Made by a program: the position numbers and the translations under genes | Shown here: positions 13,212 through 26,350 of the stretch, piece by piece | Layout of the letters: every line of letters starts with the position of its first letter | Numbering within the stretch: the first letter of the stretch is position 1 | NCBI RefSeq assembly: GCF_001522545.3 | Contig: NC_031770.1 | Span: 108,900,167 to 108,964,166, forward strand | Direction of reading: 5' to 3' | DNA from: Parus major | Taxonomy: Eukaryota; Chordata; Aves; Passeriformes; Paridae | DNA: 64,000 nucleotides | The notes under the pieces: generated by a model | Databases searched by the model: none | What the model was told of the DNA's origin: nothing | The model's input: the letters and a program-made list of their open reading frames with translations, nothing else

Positions 13212-13460
13212 CAGTGGCTGTCAGTCTCTTCTCCCAGGTAACAAGTGACAGGAAGAGAGGAATTGCGTCAGGGGAGATTTAGATTAGACATTTAGAAAAC
13301 TTTCATCATGGAAAGTGTTGTAAAGCACTGGAACTGCTGCCCAGGGACATGGGGAAAATAACATGTGGAAGTGTCACTTGAGGACATGGTTTAGAGGTGA
13401 ACATGGCGCTGCTGGTTGGACTTGATGATATTTTCCATCCTTAACAATTCTGTGGTTCTG
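13212..13460 (+). repeat. CR1 LINE fragment, older subfamily
   Basis: Same subfamily type as the copy at 2190-2475: 'CTCCCAGGTAACAAGTGACAGG', 'GCCCAGGGACATGG', 'GAGGACATGGTTTAGAGGTG', 'GGTTGGACTTGATGATATTTTCC' and a CAATTCTGTGGTTCTG-like tail. Sense orientation, 5' truncated, diverged. It lies only 75 bases right of the inverted-repeat arm ending at 13136. Confidence 0.85.
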
Positions 13461-15956
13461 CAACCTAAAGTCTCAGACTGGGCATGTGATGGCAGGAAAA
13501 TGATCCCATTACTGCTACCACACAGACCAGATATTTCATATCTGTTTGGGTTTTTTTATTAATGAATGCATTTAACACAAATATTAATGAAGCACTCTGG
13601 ACCATCATTATGGTCAGATAAATTAAGGTGTTATCAAAGCACTGAACCTTTGCCAATTAACAAGCAGTGTAAAGCCAGTAATAAAACGACACAGAAAATT
13701 AGGAATGGCCAGTAGAGAGCATGTTAGTGGAACTGGATGCTCTGTGGATAAACTGCAGGAAGTATGCCTAGATAGAACCTCCTTATTTGTAAAATTTGTA
13801 AAAATTTGGATCTCAAAGTGGGAAAACTTTCCCTTGAAAATTGCCTATGATGTGAAAATAAAAATTAAAGATGAGCAAACAGATAAAAATGTTGCACAAT
13901 GAGCTATGGACAGCTGTATGAGGAAAACAGCTTATAAATCATGATTTTTGATCACATTAAAACTTTATGTTTCTCCCCCTTTATTCCTATCAATTAAAAC
14001 AGAAAACAGAAATCCTGTGGGGCAAAACCACTTTGGAACACTACATCAGGGAAATATGCTTGTGGTGGCACCAACCATTTTGAGTAAAAAAAAAAATAAA
14101 AATCTTTCCTGCCTGATTAACAAGCCAAGTGCACTGTGGCAGTGGAAGAAGCTTTTGTGCACTCACTCATACCTTTGTAGTAAAATTAACTGAGGTACCA
14201 GTGGCCTTTTCCTCCTTTTCATTGTTACCATACAATTAGTTTTTAACTCCATTTAACTTGCTTTTCACTGAACCCCTAAACAAAAGCACAGCTCTGCACA
14301 GGTCTCTAATTTTAGGCAGTCAGGTATAAATATAGACAGGTTAGAGCAACTCCACTGACTCTACAGGAAGCTTAATTTGATTAAACACCTAACTTTTAAG
14401 GAGAAAGTGAAAAAAAACCCACATTAAACCTACCTTCAGGTAAAATTAAATGAGAGGAACTTCTAATCACCACTTCAGCTCAGGACTGAAACTGCTGCCA
14501 TTGAAGAAAGAGTTGCTGCTGTCCTGAAGAAAGAGTTGCAGCAACCTTATCTGCTGTCCATCCTGGGCTCCAGTTTTTCAGGTTCAATTCATCCCCCAGA
14601 CTGGACAGTGTTTCCAGTTACAAGCAGTTTGTAGTTACAGCCTTTGCTCCAGATTCTGCACTGTTATTAACCTGCTGGGTTGACTCAAGTTTGTTGTCTT
14701 GAGAAAAAAAAAAAAGAATTGCAGCACCTCAAAAATGTCCATTGTAAAGACAAGCAAGAATGACCACAAGAAGAATATTCCTCATGGAAACCAGCAGGCT
14801 CATGGAAAGAGTACACCAGAGGGAAACCAGTCACAGATGAAGTCTTGAACAATTTGGTTTATTAGTTGGTTGTGGTTTTTGCATTTTAGGTTTTTTTTCA
14901 TTAATGTTTCTAAACAGATTGATCTCTGGTCCTGAGGCCAACAGTCACAGCATGGCCACACCTGTACAATTAAATTTCAGCTGGGAATCAGACAGGGAAT
15001 GGATCCTTAGACTGTTGTAAAGGTGTTTCCACCCCATAACCAAGGATGTGGGAAGTTCCCTGATATGTGATGTGTTCTGCAAGACACACAGGCAGCAGGG
15101 CTGGGTGATCTGTGTGCTCTTCCAGCTATTTCAATCAGCAAAACTGGTATTTGGGACATTGAATATTTCAGTCTTTATTTATTAGTACATTTCAGCTCTG
15201 TACTTTGTTTTTTTGGTTTTTTGTTTTGTTTTGTTTTTGTTAACTGCCTGCCAAAATGTGAGCTGCATCTCATTCAATAGTCATTCAATTATGATAGAAG
15301 ATAGATTTTGACTTTTCAATCTCAGCTGCTGTTAGGAACTTCTAGGTAACCTTTCTCAAGAGTCTGTAACCTCAGCTTGCATAAGCAGCTTCTTGTCACT
15401 TAGCTGCTTCTTTTGAGTAGTTGATTATGTTTCACTATGTAAAATGTTCCTATCGGTCACTTCTGACACACAGATCATCTTGAACTTTGTGAAAAGTGCA
15501 ATAAAGACAGCCTGCCCTCAGGAAGGTCATTAAAAACATTCCATAAGATATCTGCACATAAATTAGATCAGACAAACGTGCCTGTAATTATCAACAACAG
15601 CAATTATCAACAAGGACCATGTGGGGAGAGAGCCAAAGATGAAGCCAAAGCCAGAAGAAGACAATCACAAGTTAGCTTTTGGAATAAGGTACATTTTTCA
15701 TTTCATAATGTTGAAATAAGTGTTACAGAATTATGATGTGGATCTCCTGCAGCTCCTGGGTCACATCTGTCAGCCCCACATTTCAGGGAGTCTTGTCAGG
15801 ATCAGAGGAAACCTCAGTGAGGTGAACATTCCCAGCCTCCAGTGTGAAAGGCTGCACTGACTGTAGCTGCTGAGTGGATCAAAGTCACACCTTGCAGACA
15901 AAATAAACTATATTATTCAAATGAAAATAATGTGTGTAAATGGAGGCGATCTGTGA

Positions 15957-16144
15957 AATAAAAATAAAAATAAAAATAAAAATAAAAATAAAAATAAAAA
16001 TAAAAATAAAAATAAAAATAAAAATAAAAATAAAAATAAAAATAAANAAAAATAAAAATAAAAATAAAAATAAAAATAAAAATAAAAATAAAAATAAAAA
16101 TAAAAATAAAAATAAAAATAAAAATAAAAATAAAAATAAAAATA
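15957..16144 (+). repeat. (TAAAAA)n hexanucleotide microsatellite, about 31 copies
   Basis: T residues recur every six bases for nearly 190 bases, with almost no interruptions. A single N at 16047 breaks it: the interval between flanking T residues there is ten bases rather than six or twelve, so the phase shifts by two. The N probably marks an unresolved join, and the true array may be longer. Confidence 0.95.
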
Positions 16145-18629
16145 CAGGCAGTCTATATATATCCCTAAATGCTAAAGCTTTCTTCTAATGTTAGTGGGAC
16201 TCTAATAATTCTTAGAATGATAAACAAAAGTCTGATTCACTGGATAATATTTAAAGATGATTAGATAAAGTGTGTCTATTATTTACTGTGGAGAACAACA
16301 TCCTCTAAATACCAGTTCAAAGAGAACCTCCTAGTTTCCTCCCTTCACCTAGTTACAGAATAGCCCAAAAGAGTGATAATTCCTTTTATTTTCCAATATC
16401 ACACTACATCCTTGATTTCTGGTACTCAAGTACCTTGGGGCTATCTTAATGACCCTGTTCAGCCTTTACTTGAGTCAATAACAAAATCCCCATGGACTTC
16501 AATAGGGCCAGGATTAATTCCAGACAGCTCTGTTTATTAGCAATATTTTTTCACCTTATTCTATGGGGCTTCTTGTATTCCTCACAGAAGTAATACAGCA
16601 TGGCTTTTCCCCTTCCAAAGAGGTGTTTGCATCCAGCCTGCACAGGAGGAAAGATCTCTGATATGTGCTACCCCTTTTTCCTCATGCTTGGGAGGCTGTT
16701 AGTTAATCCAAACCAAATCTTTTCCATGAGCTCTTCTAGCATTAGAAGAGTATGGGAGATCAGCAGAGAAGGCAGAGCAATGCTCAAGCTGTTCACTCTT
16801 CTATTATTCCTTCATGACTCCCCAGTATTCTCACTCTCAAAAATGACAACAACAACACAGCTGGGTTCTCTTGAGTCCCTAAAACCCAGGTGGCTGTTCC
16901 CAAACATCTCCTGTCCCACTGAAAACCCATCCTACAGCCCCATGTCCACTGCCCAGCTGAACAGCACTCAGCTGCTGCTGGGAGGAGCACTCATGAGCCC
17001 AAAGAGAATCACTGCTCTGATTTCTGGGCATTATCTGGCTGTGCTCACAAGTGTGTGCCATCCACACAAAGGGTTTGTTTTGTTCCCTGCATTTCAGTTT
17101 CTTCTCTGCACAGAATCTGTCAGATCATTATAAGCAATTGTTCTGATTTCATACCCATGTTGAGGAGACAATGTGGCACAAGGAGTGGAAATGAATGGAA
17201 ATTTTTGGGCTTTTTCAGGTGATTTTTTGTTTTCTTACATTTAACACAGGTATTTTTTCTATACTCCATCTGAAATTATGGAAAGCCACTATTTCCAGGT
17301 TTGTGAAATTTCAAGAATGAGAAAAAAGAGGAAGATTTTAATAGCAGGGATCAGTCTAGTGCAATAATCAAACCAGAGCAGCAGGTCCTGTAACCTCTCA
17401 CAGCAATTATTAACTAGTGCCTCAAAAGAAGAAAAAATGTTATGGATAAAAACAAAGGGATAATTTCATCTGTGGTTGCACAATATCTTACAGTATGACA
17501 ATTTGGGGAGCTTTCAGAGAAATGATCAACTATCTGGAAAAGAAATATTTACTTTTTTGTAACATGGTGAAGCACAGAAGCTAATTTGTGGCTAAAATTT
17601 TGAAAAAATGAACAGAAAAATCCACATAATTAGATACTTATCAATCTGGCATTAGTTCTGTTCCCACTAATGAATTATCTGACTGAGGACTCAATTAATA
17701 AAAAAATGAAAGGAGAATAATATAATTAACACTAATCAATATGGGTTTACAGAAAACAAATGCTGTCAAATAAACTTGTTTTTCTTCCTTTTAATGACAT
17801 GACAAAACGATCAAATTCTAGAGCACATTTAACTTGCAACCACAAGGATGTTGACTACAAATATAGCAATCCACAAAAATCCTAAATGCCATAGATACCA
17901 ATCTATTTGATCCAGAAATAGATGAAAAAGAGAAAATGGTGATTAAACATGTGAATTCCTAAAAGAGTTTCAGTTTCAGTTCCTGCCCTGACAATAGTTT
18001 ATATTGTCATTGATGAGAATAAAAAATGTCATTGATGATAATGTTTGTAATTTGATTGAGAGACTGCAGAAAAACTGGTTAAAGGGAAAAATGTACCATG
18101 ATCTGGATTGTTCAACAAGCTGGATGGCAGCAATCAACTTAATAAAAGATGAAAAAGGAATTTCTACACCTCAGAAGAAAATACATATTTTTTTTTCTAT
18201 GAAATGGTGGGGTCTGGTCTGCAAAGCAGCCACTCTGAAAGGGAATTTTTGGTTGTAGGGGATGATTCACCAAGCATAAGCTTGACCTTGAGGGCAGAAG
18301 GCCAAGTGTCATGTGCCTGACTAAATAAAAGAACATAATGTACATATTCATCAAGGTCACATTGCATCTGTCACAGGTATGAAGCAGCAACACATGGAAT
18401 ATGAAGCTTATTTCTGATACATCCCTTTGTGGCATCCCTGGTGCCACCAAACCTTTGTCTGAATCTTTAGAGGAAATACCTGTGCTCCTGGTGGACACCC
18501 AGCTGGATGTGAGCCAGCAGTGTGTCCTTCACCCCAAGTGCTGTCCTGGAGGTGCTGGAAGCAGGTGGGAGGGATCATTCTCCTCTCCTCAGTGCTGGTG
18601 AGCTCACAGCTGTGTCCAGTTCAAGGTTT

Positions 18630-19088
18630 CTCAGTGCCAGAGGGATGTGGACAGACTGCAGAGAGTCCAACAAAGCACCCCTGAGGTGATTAAGATGCTG
18701 GAGCGCCTCTCATGGGGAAAGGCTGAGAAAGCTGTGACAGGTTTGCCTTGAGAAGAGAAGGCTCAAGGAGGTTTTGGTCCATGTACCTAAATCCCTGAAG
18801 GGAGAATGCAAAGAGAAAAGAGCCAGGCTCCTCTCAGCGGTGTCCAGTGAAAGGACCAGAGGTCAAGAACACCCACTGATACACAGGAGATTCCTCTGAA
18901 CAGCAGGAAACACATTTTTATTGTGAAGTTGGCCAAGCAGTGGCACAGGTTTCCCAGGAAGGTTGTGGACTTCCCTCCCTGGAGCTATTGGAAGTCATCT
19001 AGCCATGGTCCTGGGCACCAGGCAGCAGGGATGAACCAGATGGCCTCCAGTGGTCCCTTCCAACTTCAACCATTCTGTGATTCTGTGA
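18630..19088 (+). repeat. CR1 LINE fragment
   Basis: CR1 3' region: 'GGATGTGGACAGACTGCAGAG', 'CTGGAGCGCCTCTCATGG', 'GAGAAGAGAAGGCTCAAGG', 'GGCACAGGTTTCCCAGGAAGG', 'GGTCCCTTCCAACTTCAACC' and an ATTCTGTGATTCTGTGA tail. Sense orientation with internal deletions relative to the usual element. Confidence 0.9.
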
Positions 19089-19807
19089 AGTGTAAGAGAA
19101 TCTACCACATAACGAAAGGCAAAACAAGCTTAATTTATTCATCTTAATAGCAAGGTGATACAGGGGACTGCAGCAGTTAACAGATACACCTTATCAAAAG
19201 ATTTTACTGGTCATGGATTCAGTTTCAATAAAACCCTGAATGGAAAACAGATTTATATCTTTATCCAATGTAGTGATTAAGAAAGGAACAATTTATTAAA
19301 TTAGGCAAAGGTTTTATGTGCATGGCCTTAAAAAGTAAAACCAAGGCAGTGTTATTATTAGTGCTTCTGCAGGAACACTGCAGCTCATCCAACAGTTGTT
19401 CCATGCAGATCTTCTGGCCCGAGTTCCACATGAGTTACATTAACTGAGCAATTGCAGCTTTTGTTTCCACAAAGCTGTGATCATCCCACGGTTCCTGGTC
19501 TATCTTGTGGCTATTTTCATGACTTGCACAAAATAGATTTGCTGCTCTACTTTAGGCTAATTCCGTACTCAAAGGATGCACAAATGGAAACCCCTAGGGA
19601 ACGAGAGGAGCTGACCAAACAGCAGCACCCGTAACTTGCACAAGATATCCTGCATGGCATAAGGAATTCTGACACTACAGGGAACTTTGCTGGATGTTGT
19701 TCTTGGTGCTGCAACATTTATCCCTTTTATCTTTTGTCAGCCAGGCATCTTCCTGATGTTCCTGCCTCTGAGATGTGATCAAGTTGTTTTTGATTAATTG
19801 TGTTTCA

Positions 19808-19932
19808 GGGCCAGGCTGGACAGGGCTTGGAGCAACCTGGGATAGTGGAAGGTGTTCCTGCCCATGGCAGGGGGTTGGAATGAGATGATTTATAAGGTCC
19901 CTCCCAACCCAAACTATTCTGGGATTCTATGA
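19808..19932 (+). repeat. CR1 LINE 3'-end fragment
   Basis: Only the last 125 bases of a CR1 are present, from 'GGGCCAGGCTGGACAGGGCT' through 'CCTGCCCATGGCAGGGGGTT' and 'TCCCAACCCAAACTATTCTGGGATTCTATGA'-like tail (sense). It is severely 5' truncated but appears relatively little diverged. Confidence 0.92.
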
Positions 19933-21185
19933 TTTATTAAATGATGATTAACAATGATCAAGGTAATCAAAATGGAGTTTCAGTACAGAAATTTGTGTGG
20001 AGAGTGCACACAGAAGAGATCCAAGCAGGGCTGGGAAACGGAAGCATTCTCCTAAATTCCAGTCCCCCTCTCCACTGGACTGATTAAGGTCTCTTCATTT
20101 ATACCCCAAATGCTTTTAAGAGTATTTCTGGTTTATACCAGAATATACCCCAGAATACCCCAGAATATGCCCCATTGAAGGTTTTCTCCCAAATTTTCCC
20201 TAAACCAGGACAATACCTATACACCAAGTTTATGTTTTCACTGAAGTTTTACAGATTCATCATTAACTTATAGTCAGCACTAGTTACAAGAAGGGCTTTA
20301 TTAAAAATAGACTGAATCAAGTTTGGTTATTCAGGGAACTCTGACACTGCTCTTGTGGTCCCAGCATGTGAGAAAACTCAGCTTAAAGCCCCTGGAAGAA
20401 AAATGGGACCCAAAACAAACTTGTGATTGCCTTGTCAGAGAAAAAAATATACCATGATGAACCTTAATAACAAAGACCAATGTTGTCAAAATGGAACAGC
20501 AATTCTGAGAGGCATTTTTAAAGGTGAATTGTCATTATATCTTTAGAAAAGTATTCTGAAACTCCATAAACAAATCTGTTTATCAAAGTGCAGTTTTGAT
20601 TTTTTTTGCATTGTAAGTTCTCTTCTGGTATCCAAATCAAATTATTAGATGTTCATTCAAAACTAGGAGTGGGAGAAAAGCTAAAATTTGGATTTTCAAA
20701 TTTCTCATTTTGATAGTGGAGAACAAAATGTTTAATTTCAGAACTGTTAAAAATGATTCATTTACACTTGCTCATTCTTATGCCTGTTAGGCAGGAAACA
20801 TTGACTTTTATTGTGTTTCTGCATTTATAATATGAAAGTGATGATTATATGAAAACAATTACCTTAGGATTACAACTCTAAATTGCATGCTTATATTAAT
20901 ATTAATATCATGTTCTATCACTAGAATGGATATTGTCTGGAAAGCAGTAAGGATGCAGTTAACCTAAATCAAACCAGCTTGTGCCCAATTTTTTAGGCTA
21001 CATCTGAATAGTTTGCCGTTACTTAACTAGTGCAGAGTAGTTTATATCCATATTAATAAATTTTAAGTGACTGAATGGGCTCTAAGTCAAGGTGATCATA
21101 TTGATTCAGACTCCTGGGAATAATGTCTGGTCTTTCCTGCCCCCCAAACTGTGCCTGGAAGCTGCCTGAAATTCCTGATGTGAGC

Positions 21186-22147
21186 NNNNNNNNNNNNNNN
21201 NNNNNNNNNNNNNNNNNNNNNNNNNNNNNNNNNNNNNNNNNNNNNNNNNNNNNNNNNNNNNNNNNNNNNNNNNNNNNNNNNNNNNNNNNNNNNNNNNNNN
21301 NNNNNNNNNNNNNNNNNNNNNNNNNNNNNNNNNNNNNNNNNNNNNNNNNNNNNNNNNNNNNNNNNNNNNNNNNNNNNNNNNNNNNNNNNNNNNNNNNNNN
21401 NNNNNNNNNNNNNNNNNNNNNNNNNNNNNNNNNNNNNNNNNNNNNNNNNNNNNNNNNNNNNNNNNNNNNNNNNNNNNNNNNNNNNNNNNNNNNNNNNNNN
21501 NNNNNNNNNNNNNNNNNNNNNNNNNNNNNNNNNNNNNNNNNNNNNNNNNNNNNNNNNNNNNNNNNNNNNNNNNNNNNNNNNNNNNNNNNNNNNNNNNNNN
21601 NNNNNNNNNNNNNNNNNNNNNNNNNNNNNNNNNNNNNNNNNNNNNNNNNNNNNNNNNNNNNNNNNNNNNNNNNNNNNNNNNNNNNNNNNNNNNNNNNNNN
21701 NNNNNNNNNNNNNNNNNNNNNNNNNNNNNNNNNNNNNNNNNNNNNNNNNNNNNNNNNNNNNNNNNNNNNNNNNNNNNNNNNNNNNNNNNNNNNNNNNNNN
21801 NNNNNNNNNNNNNNNNNNNNNNNNNNNNNNNNNNNNNNNNNNNNNNNNNNNNNNNNNNNNNNNNNNNNNNNNNNNNNNNNNNNNNNNNNNNNNNNNNNNN
21901 NNNNNNNNNNNNNNNNNNNNNNNNNNNNNNNNNNNNNNNNNNNNNNNNNNNNNNNNNNNNNNNNNNNNNNNNNNNNNNNNNNNNNNNNNNNNNNNNNNNN
22001 NNNNNNNNNNNNNNNNNNNNNNNNNNNNNNNNNNNNNNNNNNNNNNNNNNNNNNNNNNNNNNNNNNNNNNNNNNNNNNNNNNNNNNNNNNNNNNNNNNNN
22101 NNNNNNNNNNNNNNNNNNNNNNNNNNNNNNNNNNNNNNNNNNNNNNN
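21186..22147. other. Assembly gap (962 N)
   Basis: A run of 962 N bases. The right edge enters directly into a (GGGAA)n array, so the missing sequence is probably wholly or partly this repeat or DNA next to it. Any open frame read across the gap is meaningless. Confidence 1.
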
Positions 22148-22191
22148 GGGAAGGGAAGGGAAGGGAAGGGAAGGGAAGGGAAGGGAAGGGA
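22148..22191 (+). repeat. (GGGAA)n microsatellite at gap edge
   Basis: About nine copies of GGGAA abut the gap. Repeated GGG runs spaced by two bases on one strand have G-quadruplex potential, which is a plausible reason for the assembly failure. Confidence 0.95.
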
Positions 22192-24029
22192 GAACCTAAA
22201 TCCCCTCTATTACTTGTGCTAATGTCCCTGAAGGCCGCAGTGCAGTATGTTCAGCACAAGCTGAAGGGAGAATCCAGGTAATGGTATAACTCCAGACACA
22301 TCAAGAGCAATTTAGGGAGCCTGAAATGCATTTCCCCTATAGATGCAGTTTGCTGACTTTGCTATGTCTTCTTTCATGTACCCAGAATTTTTTCTCTCCC
22401 TAAAGCATTGCCTGTGGTCATATTTTCTGAGTGCCTACTGCGAGAAAGCAAGTTAAGAGAGTGGAGAAATTAAAAAGTAAGGGGGCAGGGAGTGATACTG
22501 GAGGAAAAAAAAAAGTTATGTTCTCAAAACAGATAATGGGCCAAGTCTTAATTTTTTTTCTCTCCTCTTAAAACTGATTAACTCTCTCCTGCCATGAAAT
22601 TTAAATATATCATTTGCTCTATTGCCTACATCCTATCATGGAAAAAGTGTATTTCCTCACATCAGTATAGTTTAAATATTGTTTTTTGGCTAAATCACAC
22701 ACAAACACTTTGTATCCACATAAGCATAGCTGAACTAAATTAAGCTAATAAAAATGGAATGTCTTAACTTCCTGACATTTTAAATATTCACTAAAACTAC
22801 GACCTCCTTTATGGTACAGTTTGCCCATTCTTGATTTTGTGACTCTGTTTAGGTATATGGGGGTTGTTTGGAAATGGGAAAAATAGAGAAATAAAAAGGA
22901 TATGCTTTATTCAGATACTCAAGCTAATTTCAGTATTGTCCATACCCCAGCTGAGAAAAATGAAAGATAAGCTGATATGACTGATTCCAAATTTTCAAGG
23001 AAATGAGTTCAGCAATTTTCTGTGTGTTTTATTTGGCTTCTAGGAGGAAGAAGGTTTAGAAAGGATTGATTACTTCCAAAAGGTGGATGTGGAGATGAAG
23101 GATAACCACACATCAACAACAGCAGCTCTTGAGACTTCTTAGCCTCCCCTTTTATTCCAAGGGACAAATCATCCAGTGGTATCTGCATAAAGTGGATAAA
23201 TCATCCAGTGATCATGCAAAAAGTCTTCAGCTTAATGCTCTATCACCTAATTCCTGCTTTTCCTGTCAGTCATGGAATGCTGTGAAGTTGGCACTCAGTA
23301 TTTCTGTTCAAAGAGATTTTGGTCCTAAGACAAGGAGGCAAACACAGGGACAATCCAAGCTCATCTGGTGGGGCAGTACAAGTTGATCAGAGATTTGAGC
23401 TCCCTGTCTTAGGGAGCCAAGAACTTCTGAAGTTCACTCAGCCTGAGCTGAGTACCCACATCAGATCAAAATAAAGATTAAAGGACAGTGGAATGAGAAA
23501 AAAAGGCTTCAAAAAATGTTCTTCATTCTTAACCTGGGAGGTTTGATTGTTGTTTCAGCTCCAGAGGGTTTGGGGTCTGTAGAACAGTTCTGAAGAGGGG
23601 ATGCTAAAGCTATATCCCACCTCACATTTGTGGGGTCCTTGTTGGCATCATGTACCTGGATTTCTTAAGGGAAAAAAACCAGTGCAGGGAAAGTACAGGC
23701 AGAAAAAAGGGCAGAAAAAAGAAAATAAGGAAAAGGCAGTACAGAATTACAGAATGGATTGAAAACAAAATTAATCTTGGATACAAGAGTTCTCCTCAGT
23801 AACAGGAGATAGTAAAATAGTAATGCAGCAAACTCTTGGAAGGGCTCCACTTTCCAGGGAGCCCTTAGGCTGTGAGAGGCTTGGTCTGGGAAAAACTGGA
23901 CATGACCCATCAATGTGAGGGTTCACCAGCTGGGGTTCCTGACATCAAAAACTGATCACTAAATGGGTACCAGAGACAAGTGAGTGACATTTGAGCCCAT
24001 TTTCTTTCACAATTAGACAAAATCAGTGT

Positions 24030-24597
24030 CTTCAGTTTTGGGCCCATCACTAAAACGGTGCTGGAATGGTTCCAGAGTAAGGAAATGAAGTGAAGGGTGT
24101 TGAGAACCTGTCCTGTGAGGAATGACTGAGGCACCTGGGGGTGTTAAATGTGACAAACATTTTGGACATGTCCATAAGGGTTCAACACATCTGGCTGAGC
24201 TTTCCTGCCTTGTTAAAAGTTGCTCTAGGTATCTTTCTTGCTGTTGGGTTTGGTGATGCTCTTCCCTGAAGAAAGCACTGGTGGGTTTAGGAAAATATAA
24301 GATAATGGGGAGAGAATTTTGTATCAAGGGTTTTAAACTGAAAAAAAGACAGATTTTGACTAGATATAATGAGGGAATTTTTCAGTGAGGATGGTGGAAC
24401 ACTGGTGCAGGTGGCCTGGAGAGGTGATGGATGCCTCATTTCTGGAAGCATTCAAGGTCAGGTTGGATGGGGCTTGGAGCAGCCTGATGTAGTTGAAGAT
24501 GTCCCAGCTCATGGGAGGTGCTTGAACTAGCTGCCCTTTAAAGTCCCTCTCCAATCCAAATTATTCTGTCATCCTACAATTGTATGATTCTATGAAA
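24030..24597 (+). repeat. Diverged CR1 LINE copy, interrupted
   Basis: CR1-like blocks appear at both ends: 'GAGAACCTGTCCTGTGAGGAATGACTGAGG' type sequence near 24100 and 'GGCCTGGAGAGGTGATGG', 'AAGGTCAGGTTGGATGGGGC', 'TTGGAGCAGCCTGATGTAGT' from 24410. The tail is CCTACAATTGTATGATTCTATG. The middle (about 24160-24360) fits CR1 poorly and may be insertion or strong divergence. Sense orientation. Confidence 0.75.
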
Positions 24598-25589
24598 AAC
24601 CCTGGTTATGTCTGGAGATGTAGCAGGAAACACAGATTTACCAACAAGCATTATGGAAAGTTGTATTTTTAAGAGAAGAGTCTTGGTATTATTCACAAAG
24701 AAAAGGTTTTAAAGTGCTCACCAAAGCAATGATTTTGTAAATCCATTAGTAGGCTGGCAGTAAATTTTTAAATACCTGCAATGCAAATTAAAAGCTTTAT
24801 AATTAAAAATAAGCTTTTCAATAAAAAAATACTGATTTCTGAAATACACGTGAAAACATACAAAGAAAAATATCGGGAGAAAAAAAGAGCTGGTTTGGAG
24901 GAAAAGGTACCAAACACACTCAGAAACCCTGGATTTTGCCAGAACTGGGAAATCTGCCTTTCCATGAGCTCAGCGAGCAGCAGAGGGCGCTGGGATAAAC
25001 AGATTTCTTCTAAACTCCAGCCAACAATACGGATTTGCTGGGAGCTGGATACTGAGGGAGATAGACTTTTATTTCTAGAGATCCGTGCTAGATTTAAAAG
25101 GCAGAGCAAGATTTAAAGCCCATTTCTGAAACAGTGCTTTGATTAGGGGCGGGCTAAATTCAAAACAAAACAAAATTTAAAAAAAACAAAAATAACAATA
25201 ATTCTGGAAAAAGCATATGAAATAAAGGTAGCATAATTTATTGAATTCAAATTAATTTTTTTTCGAGTTTTCAACAAAGTAACCATCCTGTTATTGTAGG
25301 TTGTCTCCCTTCCAGGCCTATTAACAGATATTTATTTCTTTGGGATAATTAGATATTCATTTTAGTCTGTATTCTCACTATTCTACAGTAAGTAACACTC
25401 ACAGCATTGGAGTGTAAAGGATTTATTTGGATTTTAAGGTAGAGATTCAAGCACCGAATGGTCTGTTAATCAAAAAATAAATGCAAATAAGAACCTGCAA
25501 CTTTATCCTTAAGAGGAAAAAAATCATATCAGCATCATTTCTAGCAGAGGAAATATTTGGGTGTTTGCAACTCCCTGATATGGACCTGG

Positions 25590-26002
25590 ACCTCTTGGAG
25601 CAAGTACAGAGTAGAACACAAAGATGCTCTAAGGACTGGAGCAGGCAGGCTGAGAGAATTGGTGTTGTTCAGCCTGGAGAAGAGAAGGATCCAGGGAGAG
25701 CTCAGAGCCCCTTCCAGGGCCTAAAGGGGCTCCAGGAGAGCTGGAGAGGGACTGGAGACAAGGGATGGAGGAACAGGACACAGGGAATGGCTTCAAACTG
25801 CAAGAGAGAAGAGTTAGAATGGATATGAAGAAGAAATTCATCCCTGTGAGGATGGAGAGGCCTTGGCACAGGTTGCCCAGAGAAGCTGCGGCTTCCCCAT
25901 TTCTGGGAAGTGTCCAAGGCCAGGCTGGACGGGGTTTGGCACAGCCTGGGCTATGGAAAGTGTCCCTGCCCATGGCAGGGGGGGTTGGAAGGAGACGATG
26001 TG
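25590..26002 (+). repeat. CR1 LINE copy lacking its 3' tail
   Basis: Clear CR1 order: 'GTTGTTCAGCCTGGAGAAGA', 'CTGGAGAGGGACTGGAGACA', 'GGAATGGCTTCAAACTGCAA', 'GGCACAGGTTGCCCAGAGAA', 'AAGGCCAGGCTGGACGGGGT' and 'TGTCCCTGCCCATGGCAGGG'. It stops after GGTTGGAAGGAGACGATG without the CCAACCC...ATTCTATGATT tail. CR1 copies normally keep the 3' end and lose the 5' end, so this copy has lost its tail secondarily, exactly where a CpG-dense block begins. Confidence 0.9.
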
Positions 26003-26350
26003 TCAGCTCGGTGCCAATCCGAGCCGTGCCAGGCTCCGAGGGAAGCTGCGGGAAGCGAGTCCCCGTCAGAGGGCGCCGCCGCCCCGCTCATCGCGCTGCG
26101 AGCGCCGCGGGCAGCGCCGGGCGGAGCGGCCCTTCCTCCGCCAGGGCAGGGCTGCGAGGAAAGGTATCCTTAAAAATAATACATACACACATATATATAT
26201 AAAATTATAAGCTGTTCCTTTGCCATCGCAGCTGCCAGCTGCAGCGCCCGTGCCCAGCTCACCGCTGGAAAAAAAAACAAACGGTGTTTTCCTTGGAAGA
26301 GGTTGGAAAAGCGCGACCCAAACTGCCGGGAAACGACTCGTTCTCCCCTT
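26003..26350. promoter_or_regulatory. CpG-dense block (candidate CpG island)
   Basis: The sequence switches abruptly from the CR1 to GC-rich DNA with many CpG dinucleotides between about 26030 and 26160, including GCGCCGCCGCCCCG and an Sp1-type GGGCGG at 26119-26124. It lies 2.5-2.9 kb upstream of the TFAP2B start codon. It could be a distal promoter, an unannotated 5' exon or the start of a noncoding transcript. There is no direct evidence of transcription. Confidence 0.5.

Noticed and set aside
16600..17133. A 177-codon + strand open frame starting MAFPLPKRCLHPACTGG
   Set aside because: No recognisable domain or family, no splice context and ordinary AT-rich surroundings. An open frame of this length is possible by chance in a 64-kb window.
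21123..22199. A 358-codon open frame
   Set aside because: It consists almost entirely of N bases.
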